Shown piece by piece: positions 28,407 to 37,481 of a stretch of 64,000 bases of DNA. The DNA is taken from positions 310,001 to 374,000 of the forward strand of contig NZ_SELO01000001.1 in the NCBI RefSeq assembly GCF_004146235.1, read 5' to 3'. Each line of letters begins with the position of its first letter. Position 1 is the first letter of the stretch. Below the pieces are notes generated by a model. The model searched no databases. It saw nothing but the letters and a program-made list of their open reading frames with translations, and was not told the DNA's origin. The translations under genes were made by a program, and so were the position numbers. Source of the DNA: Tropicimonas sp. IMCC6043 (lineage in GTDB: Bacteria > Pseudomonadota > Alphaproteobacteria > Rhodobacterales > Rhodobacteraceae).

Positions 28407-29477
28407 ATGCCGAAACGAAAGGCCAAGAGACCCGGCCCCAAACCGGCGTCGATCCGGGGGATTGCCCAGCTCACCGGATTTTCCAACACGACGGTCAGCC
28501 TCGTCCTGAACGGTCGCTCCAGCGACTTCAACATCACGAAAGAGACCCGAGACCTGATCCTGGCCAAGGCCAAGGAGCTCAACTACCAGCCGAACATTCA
28601 TGCGCGCAACCTGCGCAGCGGGCACAGCAACATTCTCGGCCTGATGGTTCCGACCCTCCACAACCGGTTTTTCGGGGAGCTTGCGGAGACCTTCGAGGCG
28701 TTGGCGCGCGCCTCCGGCAAGCTCGCGCTCATCCATGTCACGCGCTACGATCCGGCCGAGGAAGCCGCCGCGATCCGGTTCTTCCTCTCCCAGAACGCCG
28801 AATGCGTCTTCGTGGCCAACCCCATGGCAGCGGACGAGATCGCGACCCTGTTCGAGGGCAGCCACACCCGGCAGGTCTATATCGACGCCACTGTCGAGGG
28901 CCAGACGACGGTGAGCACCGACAACTTCGCGGCCGCGCGGGAACTGACCCGGGCGATCATCGAATCGATGGCGATGGACGGACGCTCCGGCGAGATTTGC
29001 TTCTTCGGTGGAATGCCGGATCACCAGGTGACAGGGCAACGGATCCGCGGGTTTCGGGCGGCGCTGGAGGAGGCCGGGCTCGCCTTTTCCGAGGAGCAGG
29101 TGATCTGGTCTCACTTCAGCATCGAGGCGTGCTACGAGTCCGTCAGAACCTACCTGCAGGCCCATCCGGCGCCGGGCGGGATGTTCGTCAATTCGATCAT
29201 CGCCATGGAAGGCATCACGCGATACCTGCTGGAAGACTATGAGACATGTCATTCCATGCATTACGGCGTGTTCGACATCCTGCCCTATCTGAGCTTGCTC
29301 ACCGATCTGAAGATCTTCGGCGTCGACCAGGATTCCCAGAAAATCATGGAGACGGCGTTCGATCTTTACAGCACCGGCGAGCCGCCCGAAGGCGGAATCT
29401 CCGTCCACGTTCCGCACAGAATGGTTCTGGCCAAGAAAACCGCCGCCCGCCCGGTGGATGGCAAGGCGGCTTCGTGA
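28407..29477 (+). CDS. LacI-family transcriptional regulator (polyol module)
   Basis: A 356-residue regulator with a divergent LacI-type helix-turn-helix near residues 16-37 (IRGIAQLTGFSNTTVSLVLN), a linker and a periplasmic-binding-protein-like effector domain. ATG 28407 has AAAGGA 7 nt upstream; GTG 28383 would add eight residues. It is the last gene of the rightward polyol arm and probably acts on the 39-bp repeat at 25035. It converges with another LacI gene at 29571; no strong terminator is seen in the 93-bp gap. Confidence 0.9.
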   Translation: MPKRKAKRPGPKPASIRGIAQLTGFSNTTVSLVLNGRSSDFNITKETRDLILAKAKELNYQPNIHARNLRSGHSNILGLMVPTLHNRFFGELAETFEALARASGKLALIHVTRYDPAEEAAAIRFFLSQNAECVFVANPMAADEIATLFEGSHTRQVYIDATVEGQTTVSTDNFAAARELTRAIIESMAMDGRSGEICFFGGMPDHQVTGQRIRGFRAALEEAGLAFSEEQVIWSHFSIEACYESVRTYLQAHPAPGGMFVNSIIAMEGITRYLLEDYETCHSMHYGVFDILPYLSLLTDLKIFGVDQDSQKIMETAFDLYSTGEPPEGGISVHVPHRMVLAKKTAARPVDGKAAS

Positions 29478-29570
29478 TCGGGACGTCGCGCTCGCGTGAC
29501 GGGCGCTCCCCCTGGCAACAGGCAAAACCCGATACCGCCAAGGATCGTCCGTAACAAGTCCGGCGCAGGG

Positions 29571-30668
29571 CTAATCCCTTCCAGTGGCAAGGACACACAC
29601 CGATCCGCGCCTGTTGTCCCGCACCGGCAGCTTTTCGCGCCGTGGCGGCCCGTCGAATCCGCCGATCCGCTCGATCAGCATCCGCGCGGCCGCCTCGCCC
29701 ATCTTGCGGCGCGGCTGACCGATGGAATCGATTCCCGGCCCGATGAAGCTCATCCAGTCCAGGTCGTCGAACGCGACCAGCGAGATATCGTCGGGAATCC
29801 GCAACCCGCGCTCGAAGATCGCCATCATCGTCCCTTCCGTCATCAGGCCGTCGGCCGTGAAGAGAACAGACGGGCCGTCAGGATGCCCGAGCAGGCGCAG
29901 CACCGTCGCCTTGGTGTCCTCGGTCGAGTAGCTGTTGACCCGCGCGATCAGCGACAGGTCCAGCGGCAGGTCGCAGGCGTCATGCGCGCGCACATAGCCC
30001 ATGAAGCGCTGCCAACTGGGATAGATCGCACCAATCCCGTCCGGGTTGGTGCGGACCATTCTCACGAAGCTCTCGATGTCCGTCCAGGGACCGAACTGAA
30101 GCTCGGCAACCATGCCGATACGCCGGTGCCCTTCCGCGATGAGGCGGCGCACGCAGGCTTCCGCCGCCGCCACGCTGTCGACGCCGACGCTGTCGACGTC
30201 GAGATCCGCAACCTGCCGGTCAATCAGAACCATCGGCGTCGTCTGCACAAGCTTGCGCAGATGAGCGGCCTCCTCGACATCGCAGGGCGACAGGATCACC
30301 CCGTCGACCTGCTTTTCCGAGAGCAGCCGGATCGACTCCATCTCGCCCTCGACAGTCTCGTCGCTGTTGGTGATCAGCAGGCCGAACCCCTTTGGCTCGA
30401 GAACGTCGGAAACGCCCCGAAGAATCTTCGCAAAAAACGGGCTCTGAATGTCACCGGCGACGAAGCCGATCGTGCGGGTGCGCCCGGTGATGAGGCTGCG
30501 CGCGAGCTGGTTCGGGCGGTATCCGAGATCCTCGGCCGCCTTCAGGACGAGATCCCGCTTTTCCCCGCTGCTGTAGCCGTATCCGCCAAGCACGCGCCCG
30601 GCAGTGGCGGTGCTGACCCCTGCCCGCCGCGCGACGTCGGCGATTGTCGCCTGTCGTTTCGTGACCAC
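29571..30668 (-). CDS. LacI-family transcriptional regulator (Amadori-type module)
   Basis: A 365-residue LacI regulator. Its helix-turn-helix TIADVARRAGVSTATAGRVL spans about residues 7-26 and is followed by the hinge GYRPNQLARSL and an effector domain. GTG 30668 was chosen because GGAGG lies about 8 nt upstream; longer versions extend across the divergent promoter. It is divergent from an amino-acid-type ABC transporter operon and probably controls it through the box at 30783, with a similar box at 36275. Confidence 0.9.
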   Translation of the reverse strand: MVTKRQATIADVARRAGVSTATAGRVLGGYGYSSGEKRDLVLKAAEDLGYRPNQLARSLITGRTRTIGFVAGDIQSPFFAKILRGVSDVLEPKGFGLLITNSDETVEGEMESIRLLSEKQVDGVILSPCDVEEAAHLRKLVQTTPMVLIDRQVADLDVDSVGVDSVAAAEACVRRLIAEGHRRIGMVAELQFGPWTDIESFVRMVRTNPDGIGAIYPSWQRFMGYVRAHDACDLPLDLSLIARVNSYSTEDTKATVLRLLGHPDGPSVLFTADGLMTEGTMMAIFERGLRIPDDISLVAFDDLDWMSFIGPGIDSIGQPRRKMGEAAARMLIERIGGFDGPPRREKLPVRDNRRGSVCVLATGRD

Positions 30669-30782
30669 GATGCCGCCCTCCGACGTCTCCTGATTCCGGT
30701 CGTCTCGTCCGCCAGTCGACCCCGAAACATCCGCGTGTTCCAGCGGTATCTCACACGGAGTTCTTGACGGATACAATTGCGA

Positions 30783-30800
30783 TGTGAGAACGTTACCACA
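30783..30800. promoter_or_regulatory. probable LacI operator upstream of the transporter operon
   Basis: TGTGAGAACGTTACCACA is an imperfect palindrome (7 of 9 arm positions pair) centred on CG, in the 184-bp gap between divergent LacI and binding-protein genes. It matches the box at 36275 at 14 of 18 positions. Confidence 0.6.
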
Positions 30801-30852
30801 TGTTCTCTGAAGCAACGAAACCAAACCTGCCGACAAACCAAGGAGACCAGGG

Positions 30853-31704
30853 ATGATGAAGACGACACGCGTGGCCGCAATCACCGCGATCATGGCCGTT
30901 TCCGCGCTGCCGGGCCGGGCGGAAATGATCGAGGCGCTGAACGCGGCGCTTCCGGACGATTACAAGGACGGTATCAACGTGGCCGTCTTCAACGACTGGC
31001 CCCCCGACGAATTCATCAAGGACGGCGAGCTTGTCGGCTGGAGCGTCGATATCGCGAAGGAGATGGAGGAACGTCTCGGCGTACCCTTCACCTATGTCGG
31101 CACCAGCTTTGACGCGATCATCCCCGGCCTGATCGGCAAGCGCTTCGATGCGGGTTTCTCGTCTTTCGGCAGCACGCCCGAGCGGCTGACCCAGCTCGAT
31201 TTCGTGGCGCAGCGCAAGATCGGCACCGCCTTCGGTCTGCCGGTGACGACCGATTACGACGTCACCACCGAAACCGATGCCTGCGGCCGCACGGTGGCTG
31301 TGATTTCCGGGTCCTGGGACAACCAGCTTCTGGACAAGCTGAGCCAGGAGAAATGCGTCGATGCCGGCCTGCCCGCAGTCGACATCCAGCAGCACCAGAA
31401 CCAGAACGCCGCCGAGCTCGCCGTTCGTTCGGGGCGTGCCGACGCCACGCTCGCAAGCTCTGCGAAGATGGCCTACATGGCGCAGCAGACCGGCGATTTC
31501 CGGGTCTCGTCGCTGGTCCTCGATCCCGTCTACAGCAATATCGGGATCCGCAAGGGCGACCCGCTCGGACCGGTGATGACCGATGCGATCCAGAGCATGA
31601 TCGATGACGGCACATACAAGGCGATCATGGAGAAGTGGAACCTTGCCGATAGCGGAATGCTGGACCACGCTGTCCTGATCACGGAAGAGAACCCTCAGGA
31701 GTAG
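30853..31704 (+). CDS. amino-acid-type ABC transporter substrate-binding protein
   Basis: A 283-residue periplasmic binding protein of the SBP_bac_3 family with a signal peptide (MMKTTRVAAITAIMAVSALP, then GRAE). FNDWPPDEFIKDGELVGWSVDI is the usual ligand-contact start of lobe 1. The two cysteines (in TDACGRTV and EKCVDAG) could form a disulfide. It heads a binding protein-permease-ATPase operon. Its neighbours are fructosamine-catabolism-type enzymes, so the ligand may be a sugar-amino-acid (Amadori) compound rather than a free amino acid; this is inference. Confidence 0.92.
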   Translation: MMKTTRVAAITAIMAVSALPGRAEMIEALNAALPDDYKDGINVAVFNDWPPDEFIKDGELVGWSVDIAKEMEERLGVPFTYVGTSFDAIIPGLIGKRFDAGFSSFGSTPERLTQLDFVAQRKIGTAFGLPVTTDYDVTTETDACGRTVAVISGSWDNQLLDKLSQEKCVDAGLPAVDIQQHQNQNAAELAVRSGRADATLASSAKMAYMAQQTGDFRVSSLVLDPVYSNIGIRKGDPLGPVMTDAIQSMIDDGTYKAIMEKWNLADSGMLDHAVLITEENPQE

Positions 31705-31727
31705 ACAGGCAGTCGCTCTGATCTCAA

Positions 31728-31751
31728 GGCGCCGGCGCGACAGCCGGCGCC
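31728..31751 (+). other. intercistronic hairpin after the binding-protein gene
   Basis: GGCGCCGGC (31728-31736) and GCCGGCGCC (31743-31751) form perfect 9-bp arms with a 6-nt loop between the binding-protein and permease genes. It is in the same place as the hairpin in the polyol transporter operon and would be expected to raise binding-protein message relative to downstream genes. Confidence 0.5.
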
Positions 31752-31774
31752 GATTACGAACGCTGGAACGACCA

Positions 31775-32713
31775 ATGAGCAAGACATCGGAGCGGGTGGT
31801 TTCAGGCCGACCGGATATCCACGTGGTCAAACCGATCCCCGTGCGGAGCTACGGCCAGTGGGCCGGAGCGGCAGTTCTTCTGGTCTTCGCGGCGCTCTTC
31901 CTGAAGAACCTCACCACCAACCAGAACATGCAGTGGCCGGTCGTCAGGCAGTACCTGTTCCACCCCGACATCCTGTCGGGCCTCGGCATGACGATCCTGC
32001 TCACGCTCCTGGCGATGGTGATTGGGCTGAGCATCGGCATCGTCCTCGCCATCATGCGGCTTTCGTCGAGCCCTGTGTTCCAAGGCGCGAGTTGGGTCTG
32101 GATCTGGTTCTTCCGGGGGGTTCCGCCGCTCGTACAGCTCATCCTCTGGTACAACCTCGCGCTGCTGATCCCTGAAATATCGATCGGAATTCCCTTCGGA
32201 CCGAAGTTCGCCACCTGGGACACCAACGACCTGATCACTCCTTTCAGCGCCGCGATCCTTGGCCTCGCCTTCACGGAGAGCGCCTATGCCGCCGAGATGC
32301 TGCGCGCCGGGATCCAGGCGGTGAGCAGCGGCCAGGTCGAGGCCTGTGCCTCGCTCGGCATGACCCGCAGCCAGACCCTTCGCCGCGTCATCCTGCCGCA
32401 GGCCCTGCGCATCGTCATTCCGCCGATCGGCAACGACACGATCTCGATGCTGAAATTCACCTCGCTGGTCAGCGTCCTCGCGCTGCCAGACGTGCTCTAT
32501 TCGGCGCAGATGGTCTATGCCCGGACCCATCAGACCATCCCGCTGCTCGTCGTCGCCACGATCTGGTATCTGGTGCTGACGACCGTGCTGACCTTCGGCG
32601 AGCATTTCGTCGAGCACCGTCTCCATTCCGGCACCCCCCTGTCGCTGCGGGAGATGTTGCGCCGGCTGGTCGTGACCGTTCCCTTCCGGCGCCAGAAGGA
32701 GATCGCATCATGA
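31775..32713 (+). CDS. amino-acid-type ABC transporter permease
   Basis: A 312-residue permease of the polar amino-acid family. It is longer than usual (about 220-240) because of an N-terminal cytoplasmic extension of about 40 residues and a C-terminal tail. Five or so membrane segments are visible, plus the EAA loop ([20 protein letters not shown]). It is the only permease gene in the operon, so it may work as a homodimer. Its stop overlaps the ATPase start by ATGA (32710-32713). Confidence 0.93.
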   Translation: MSKTSERVVSGRPDIHVVKPIPVRSYGQWAGAAVLLVFAALFLKNLTTNQNMQWPVVRQYLFHPDILSGLGMTILLTLLAMVIGLSIGIVLAIMRLSSSPVFQGASWVWIWFFRGVPPLVQLILWYNLALLIPEISIGIPFGPKFATWDTNDLITPFSAAILGLAFTESAYAAEMLRAGIQAVSSGQVEACASLGMTRSQTLRRVILPQALRIVIPPIGNDTISMLKFTSLVSVLALPDVLYSAQMVYARTHQTIPLLVVATIWYLVLTTVLTFGEHFVEHRLHSGTPLSLREMLRRLVVTVPFRRQKEIAS

Positions 32714-33486
32714 CCGAACCGCTGCTGAAGGTCGAACGCCTCCGCAAGAGTTTCGGGTCGAACGAGGTCCTGGCCGGCATCGATCTCGAGGTGCACGAGC
32801 GCGATGTGATGTGCATCGTCGGACCCTCTGGGTCCGGCAAATCCACCTTGCTCCGCTGTCTGAACCACCTCGAGAAGCCGACCAGCGGGATCATCTTTCT
32901 TCGCGGCGAGCCGATCGGGCTCCGCTGGAAGGGAAACCGGCTCCACGAGATGACATTCGACGAGCTCTCTCGCCAGCGCAGGCGCATGGGCATGGTCTTT
33001 CAGGGGTTCCACCTCTTCCCGCACAAGACCGCGCTGGAAAACGTGACCGAGGCGCCAATCATCGTCAAAGGGCTCCGGCCCGATGTCGCCCGGGCCGAGG
33101 CAATGGAGATGCTGGAGAAGGTCGGGCTGGCCGACCGCGCCGACTATTTCCCGCGCCAGCTCTCCGGCGGACAGCAGCAAAGGGTCGCCATCGCCCGCTC
33201 GCTTGCGATGAAGCCGGAGCTGATGCTGTTCGACGAGCCGACCAGCTCGCTCGACCCGGAACTGGTCGGCGAGGTCCTGGCGACCATGCGCCAGCTCGCC
33301 GACGAGGGCATGACCATGGTCGTGGTGACCCACGAGATGCTGTTCGCCCGCGATGTGGCAGACCACCTCATCTTCATGGACGGCGGCGTGATCGTCGAGC
33401 AGGGCGACCCGAAACAGGTCCTGACCCGGCCACGGCACGAGCGGACCCAGTCCTTCCTGGCGCGGGTTCTTCCCGAGGCGGTTTGA
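32710..33486 (+). CDS. amino-acid-type ABC transporter ATP-binding protein
   Basis: A 258-residue GlnQ-type ATPase. Walker [10 protein letters not shown] is at 38-46, LSGGQQQR at 151-158 and DEPTSSLD just after 174. It is translationally coupled to the permease. Its stop at 33486 directly abuts the stop of the convergent ornithine-cyclodeaminase-like gene at 33487, leaving no room for a dedicated terminator. Confidence 0.95.
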   Translation: MTEPLLKVERLRKSFGSNEVLAGIDLEVHERDVMCIVGPSGSGKSTLLRCLNHLEKPTSGIIFLRGEPIGLRWKGNRLHEMTFDELSRQRRRMGMVFQGFHLFPHKTALENVTEAPIIVKGLRPDVARAEAMEMLEKVGLADRADYFPRQLSGGQQQRVAIARSLAMKPELMLFDEPTSSLDPELVGEVLATMRQLADEGMTMVVVTHEMLFARDVADHLIFMDGGVIVEQGDPKQVLTRPRHERTQSFLARVLPEAV

Positions 33487-34428
33487 TCAGTCGGACAGAC
33501 GCGCACGCAGCGCCTCGGCCGTGAAGAGGTCGAGATGCGCGCCCCCGACATTCTTGCAGATCGTGATCTCGTCGGGAGTGCGGCGGCCGGGATGACGGCC
33601 CTGAACGAGGTCATAATAGTCGGCCAGGACGGCGTCCCAGCCGATCACCCCCGCCGCCACCGGCTGGGCAAGGTCCCCTGCCCCCTCCATGCCGCTTCGG
33701 GTGTCGACGAAGAGGCTGCTGCGCCTCATCGCGTCGTCGTCGGTCTCCCGCATGTCCGGGAGATATGCGCCGACCAGGTCGAGATGGGCGCCGGGTTTCA
33801 GGAGCGCTCCCTTCACGAGTGGCGCGCGGGACATGGTCACGCAGGAGACGATGTCCGCCTCCGCCACCGCCTCGTCAAGCGCGCGCACCGCCGAGATCTC
33901 CACGCCGGGGAGCGCGACGCGCCGGACCAACGCCTCCGCCCTGGCCGCCGTCCTGTTCCAGATCAGGATCCGGCGAATCGAAGGGCGCGCCGCACAATGG
34001 GCGGCCATCACATGCGGTGCGAGCCCGCCTGCGCCGACGACCAGCAGCGTCTTGGCATCCTCGCGTGCAAGCAACCGGGCCCCCAGACCGGAATCGGCCG
34101 CCGTCTTGCGCAGCGTCATCGCCTCGCCATCCGCAACAAGGCGCGGCCCGCCGGTCGCGGCGTCGAAGACGGCGACGAGGCCCTGGACACTCGCCTGCGG
34201 CGGATCGAGGGAGAGGTTTCCCGGAAACACCCCGACAAGCTTTGCCGCAATGGTGCCCCCGGGCTTCCAGCCGAGCAGGCTCACGAACTGGTTTCCCGAG
34301 CCGTCTGGCGACTCCATCACGAGAGGGGCGCTTGCGGGTTGACTGCCGGCATGGGACCGGCGCAGCGCCTCGATCAGATACGGGTAGTCCAGCAGGTCAT
34401 GGATCTCTTCGGCCGTGACAAGGCGCAT
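33487..34428 (-). CDS. ornithine cyclodeaminase / mu-crystallin family protein
   Basis: A 313-residue OCD/mu-crystallin-family NAD(P)-binding protein. The nucleotide-binding VVGAGGLAPHVMAAH lies near residues 130-145. Members include ornithine cyclodeaminase, alanine dehydrogenase, ketimine reductases and opine-type enzymes, and sequence alone does not separate them. It is the last gene of a leftward operon, after a FrlB-type deglycase and a GntR regulator. A role in processing the amino acid released from an Amadori compound is an attractive inference. Confidence 0.85.
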   Translation of the reverse strand: MRLVTAEEIHDLLDYPYLIEALRRSHAGSQPASAPLVMESPDGSGNQFVSLLGWKPGGTIAAKLVGVFPGNLSLDPPQASVQGLVAVFDAATGGPRLVADGEAMTLRKTAADSGLGARLLAREDAKTLLVVGAGGLAPHVMAAHCAARPSIRRILIWNRTAARAEALVRRVALPGVEISAVRALDEAVAEADIVSCVTMSRAPLVKGALLKPGAHLDLVGAYLPDMRETDDDAMRRSSLFVDTRSGMEGAGDLAQPVAAGVIGWDAVLADYYDLVQGRHPGRRTPDEITICKNVGGAHLDLFTAEALRARLSD

Positions 34429-34443
34429 ACCGGTCCCCTGTTC

Positions 34444-35151
34444 CTAGCAGCTGAGCGAGTAAGTGATGAGATGCGCTGGCGTCACCAGCCGCGAGAACGA
34501 AATCACGGCGCCCTTGGCGTCGCGCACGGTCTTGTCGATGCGAAAGACCGGCTGAGTCGGCCCGATCCCGAGAAGGCGCCGCTCGGCCGGTGTCGCAAAG
34601 GAGACGTTGAGGATCCGGTCGGCCGCCGAGGGCTCCGGACCGCCACTGTCGCGGAGAGCCTGAAAGAACGAGCCACCTGCGCGGATGGGGCCAATGACGC
34701 CCGCCATTGCCGCCGAATCGAGATAGAGCGTCTCCAGCGTGAATTTCCGTCCATCGACCGAAATCAGTCGGTCGACCCGCGCCAACGGCCCGGCCTCGAG
34801 GAGGGCCTCCGCGGTGTCGTCGCGGGCCCGTTCGTCGAAACCGATGATCTCGTGCCGGACATCGCCCTCGGCCTGAAAGGCATCCGAAAAGCCAGAGAAC
34901 GAGACCAGCGTCTGCCGGACTTTCCGACGCGCCACGACCGTGCCGCGGCCTTGTTGGCGGATCAGCAGTCCCTCGTCGCAGAGCTCTCCGACGGCACGCC
35001 GCAGGGTGATCCGGCTCACGCCCAGCTCCGCGCAGAGGTCCGGCTCGGGCGGGAGGAAATCACCCTCGCCGAATTCCCCGTCGGCGATCCGTTCCGCGAG
35101 GCTCTGCTTCACCTGGGCATAGAGCGGAGCGATGTTGTCATTGGTCGCCAA
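34444..35151 (-). CDS. GntR-family (HutC/FrlR subfamily) transcriptional regulator
   Basis: A 235-residue regulator with an N-terminal winged helix (LPPEPDLCAELGVSRITLRRA) and a C-terminal UTRA domain ending in SRLVTPAHLITYSLSC. The subfamily typically senses phosphosugars or amino-sugar-like ligands; FrlR of the E. coli fructoselysine operon belongs to it. It lies between the deglycase-like gene (18 bp) and the OCD-like gene (15 bp) in one operon. The perfect palindrome at 36200 upstream of the operon is its likely operator. Confidence 0.9.
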   Translation of the reverse strand: MATNDNIAPLYAQVKQSLAERIADGEFGEGDFLPPEPDLCAELGVSRITLRRAVGELCDEGLLIRQQGRGTVVARRKVRQTLVSFSGFSDAFQAEGDVRHEIIGFDERARDDTAEALLEAGPLARVDRLISVDGRKFTLETLYLDSAAMAGVIGPIRAGGSFFQALRDSGGPEPSAADRILNVSFATPAERRLLGIGPTQPVFRIDKTVRDAKGAVISFSRLVTPAHLITYSLSC

Positions 35152-35169
35152 GGTCGCGCGCGTCTCCGG

Positions 35170-36174
35170 TCAGTAGTCGTGCAGCTTCTTCATGTATCGC
35201 CGCGCTTCCAGCATCTCGTGGTCCCGCAGGTCCGCGATCTTATAGGCGAAACGCCAGAGCGTGTCGAAAAAGATCAGCGGCGCGAAATTGCCGTGAAACG
35301 CAGGGTCGATCCCGCTGAGGTCGAGTGTCGCAGCATCGAGCACGAGCACGTTTTCCTGCGCTCCGAAACGGTTCAGGAAGGTCTCTGCGCGCTCGGTCAG
35401 CGGGCGCGTGCTGTCGAGCCCCATGAAGAGGATGAACGCGGCCTCCCGGTCGAGGATCTCGAAGGGCCCGTGGAAGAACTCGTTGGCATGGATCGCTTGC
35501 GAATTGATCCATTGCATCTCCATCAGCACGCAGATCGAAAAGGAATAGGCCGCACCGTAGTCCGCGCCGCTGGCCATGGTGTAGACCACATCCTTTTTCG
35601 CCAGACGCGGTGCATAGGCGTCGAAATGCGGCGCGAAGCATTCGTGCGCGCGGTCGATGGCGTCCTGGAAACCGCCGAGCGATGCGAGCAGCGTATCGAG
35701 CTTGTCGACACCATCGAAGATCTTCACCAGGCCGAGAACGATCTGGTAGATCCGCGCGTAGTTGCTGTCCTTTGCGTCGATCGGAACACCGGTCGTATAG
35801 GGCGCCTCGAAACCGACGACGCAGTCACCCGCCTTGCCAAGCGGAGAGTCCGGTTCCGTGGTCAGCACAACGGTATACGCCCCCGCCGCCCGGGCAAATT
35901 CGGTGGCCGCGACCGTTTCCCGCGTCGTGCCGGTCATCGAGCAGAGTATCACCAGCGCGTTCGGCGTCAGCCGCCGCGGGGCGCGCGCGGTGAATTCCGC
36001 GGCGTTGTAGACATCCGACGCAAGCACGGAAGAATACTGATCGAGCATGAACTTCGCGGGATACATGATCGAAAGCGATCCGCCGCAGGCGACGAAGAAC
36101 ACGTGATCGATCTTGCGGTCTTCAATTCGTCCGAGCGCCTGCGCGACAATGGAATCGAGAGCGACGGTAGACAT
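35170..36174 (-). CDS. SIS-domain fructosamine 6-phosphate deglycase-like protein (FrlB family)
   Basis: A 334-residue protein with two SIS (sugar isomerase) domains. VFFVACGGSLSIMYPAKF near residues 25-42 and ILCSMTGTTRETVAA near 77-91 form the first phosphosugar site. ANEFFHGPFEI around residue 230 is the motif that carries the catalytic Glu/His region in FrlB. FrlB splits fructoselysine 6-phosphate into glucose 6-phosphate and lysine. The adjacent divergent FrlD-like kinase and FrlR-like regulator strongly support an Amadori-degrading role; the amine part is unknown. Confidence 0.87.
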   Translation of the reverse strand: MSTVALDSIVAQALGRIEDRKIDHVFFVACGGSLSIMYPAKFMLDQYSSVLASDVYNAAEFTARAPRRLTPNALVILCSMTGTTRETVAATEFARAAGAYTVVLTTEPDSPLGKAGDCVVGFEAPYTTGVPIDAKDSNYARIYQIVLGLVKIFDGVDKLDTLLASLGGFQDAIDRAHECFAPHFDAYAPRLAKKDVVYTMASGADYGAAYSFSICVLMEMQWINSQAIHANEFFHGPFEILDREAAFILFMGLDSTRPLTERAETFLNRFGAQENVLVLDAATLDLSGIDPAFHGNFAPLIFFDTLWRFAYKIADLRDHEMLEARRYMKKLHDY

Positions 36175-36199
36175 CAGGGGCCCCTCAATCGTTATATGA

Positions 36200-36213
36200 C
36201 GTATTAATACGTA
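36200..36213. promoter_or_regulatory. perfect palindrome, probable GntR operator
   Basis: ACGTATTAATACGT is a perfect 14-bp palindrome 26 bp upstream of the deglycase-like gene, in the 141-bp divergent region shared with the kinase gene. Short AT-rich palindromes of this kind are typical for HutC/FrlR-type GntR regulators, so the protein encoded at 34444 is the candidate ligand. Confidence 0.55.
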
Positions 36214-36274
36214 TTGCTCTATTCTTGCGAGGCGTCAACCTATCCCGAAGCCGACTTGACAGATTCAAACGACG

Positions 36275-36292
36275 TATGAGAAGGTTCTCACA
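36275..36292. promoter_or_regulatory. probable LacI operator upstream of the FrlD-like kinase
   Basis: TATGAGAAGGTTCTCACA contains the perfect inner palindrome TGAGAA-GG-TTCTCA, 24 bp before the kinase start. It matches the box at 30783 at 14 of 18 positions. This suggests that one LacI regulator (29571) controls both the transporter and the kinase. Confidence 0.6.
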
Positions 36293-36315
36293 TCTGGCTG
36301 AGATACGGAAGTGGC

Positions 36316-37182
36316 ATGCTGAAGGTCGTCGCATTCGGGGACAATGTTGTGGACTGCTACGCAGATCGCTCAGTGATGTATCCCGGTGGAAACGCACTGA
36401 ATTTCTCGGTTTTCATCCGCCGTTTCGGCGGTGAGGCGGCCTATGTCGGCGCGGTCGGCACGGACGACGCCGGTCGGCACATACGCGACAGCCTGGTCCT
36501 CGAAGGCGTCGACGTCTCGCGGCTGCGGGAATGCGACGGAAACTCCGCCTTCTGCCTGATCGGCAGCCACGACGGCGAGCGCGAATTCATCGGTGCGGAT
36601 CTGGGCGTCTCGATCATCGCGCCGGATGCGGGCGACCTCGCACTCATCGGCACGGCCGACGCCGTTCATACCGGACGATCGAGCCATGTCGAAACGCATC
36701 TTGCCGATTTCGCCGCCCGGACACGTCTTTCCTTCGACTTTGCCGTGGTCCGCGATCCCGAGCGCATTGCCCGACTGGCCCCCCTGTGCTTTCTGGCCAG
36801 CTTCTCCGGAGGCGACATGTCGCAGGATGATGCCGAAGGGTTTCTGGAACGGACACGCGCGGCAGGCGCCACCTGGGTTCTCGTGACGCGCGGTGAGGCA
36901 GGCGCATTGCTTGCAGGCCCTTCCGGGCATTTCGCGACGCCGGCCGTGCCGACAACTCTTGTCGACACGCTCGGAGCCGGAGACACCTTCATCGCGCGCA
37001 CGCTCTATGGCCTGCTTCGCGGCGAGGCGCCGGAGCAGACGCTGCTGACCGCTGCGCACGAGGCCGCCAAGACTTGCGGCCATCTGTGTGCATTCGGACA
37101 CCCCGCCCCCATGGCGGTGGATCGCTCTCGCGCGAGATCGCTGTCGGAGATCTACGGCGCCGAGAACGATATCCGCGCCTGA
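36316..37182 (+). CDS. PfkB-family kinase, fructosamine 6-kinase-like (FrlD family)
   Basis: A 288-residue ribokinase-fold kinase. It has GDNVVDCYADRSVMYPGGNALN at the N-terminus, which is the FrlD-type start (GDNxVD and GGNA). GAGDTF is at 220-225 with catalytic Asp223. FrlD phosphorylates fructoselysine at C6, producing the substrate of FrlB. It is divergent from the FrlB-like gene. Its own operator-like box is of the LacI type, unlike the GntR-type palindrome on the other side. Confidence 0.87.
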   Translation: MLKVVAFGDNVVDCYADRSVMYPGGNALNFSVFIRRFGGEAAYVGAVGTDDAGRHIRDSLVLEGVDVSRLRECDGNSAFCLIGSHDGEREFIGADLGVSIIAPDAGDLALIGTADAVHTGRSSHVETHLADFAARTRLSFDFAVVRDPERIARLAPLCFLASFSGGDMSQDDAEGFLERTRAAGATWVLVTRGEAGALLAGPSGHFATPAVPTTLVDTLGAGDTFIARTLYGLLRGEAPEQTLLTAAHEAAKTCGHLCAFGHPAPMAVDRSRARSLSEIYGAENDIRA

Positions 37183-37373
37183 GCAAGCCGAGCCTGCAGG
37201 TTCGGAGGGATCGGTCGAGCCGATCTTGCGGTCTTTGCCGGTCTCACGAATTCGCTCCCCTGCCCCCGCTCTCGTGGCCGCGCCGACAAGCCGGGAGATC
37301 CATCCGCGTGACCGGAAACCGGACCCTGTCCGCCTCGCGAACGGAGTAACGACCATCTCCGCTTGCAAACAAT

Positions 37374-37392
37374 TTTGAAACTGTGTTTTAAA
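37374..37392. promoter_or_regulatory. KdgR-like IclR box upstream of the epimerase-like gene
   Basis: TTTGAAAC-TGT-GTTTTAAA (7 of 8 arm positions pair) lies in the 299-bp gap 37183-37481, which holds no gene. It resembles the TGAAAC-N3-GTTTCA boxes of KdgR-type IclR regulators. The nearest IclR gene is at 38521. Confidence 0.5.
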
Positions 37393-37481
37393 TATTGAGA
37401 AGGCAGTGGCACTGGCGTTGCGCGCCTGCCGTGCCCCCTAGTGCCGGGCTTCCAGCCACCGGATCGCCAAAGAGGTAATCG

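Noticed and set aside
33535-36207. An 890-codon plus-strand open frame across three minus-strand genes
   Set aside because: The minus strand encodes OCD-like, GntR and FrlB-like proteins with clear family motifs. The plus-strand product has no recognisable domain.
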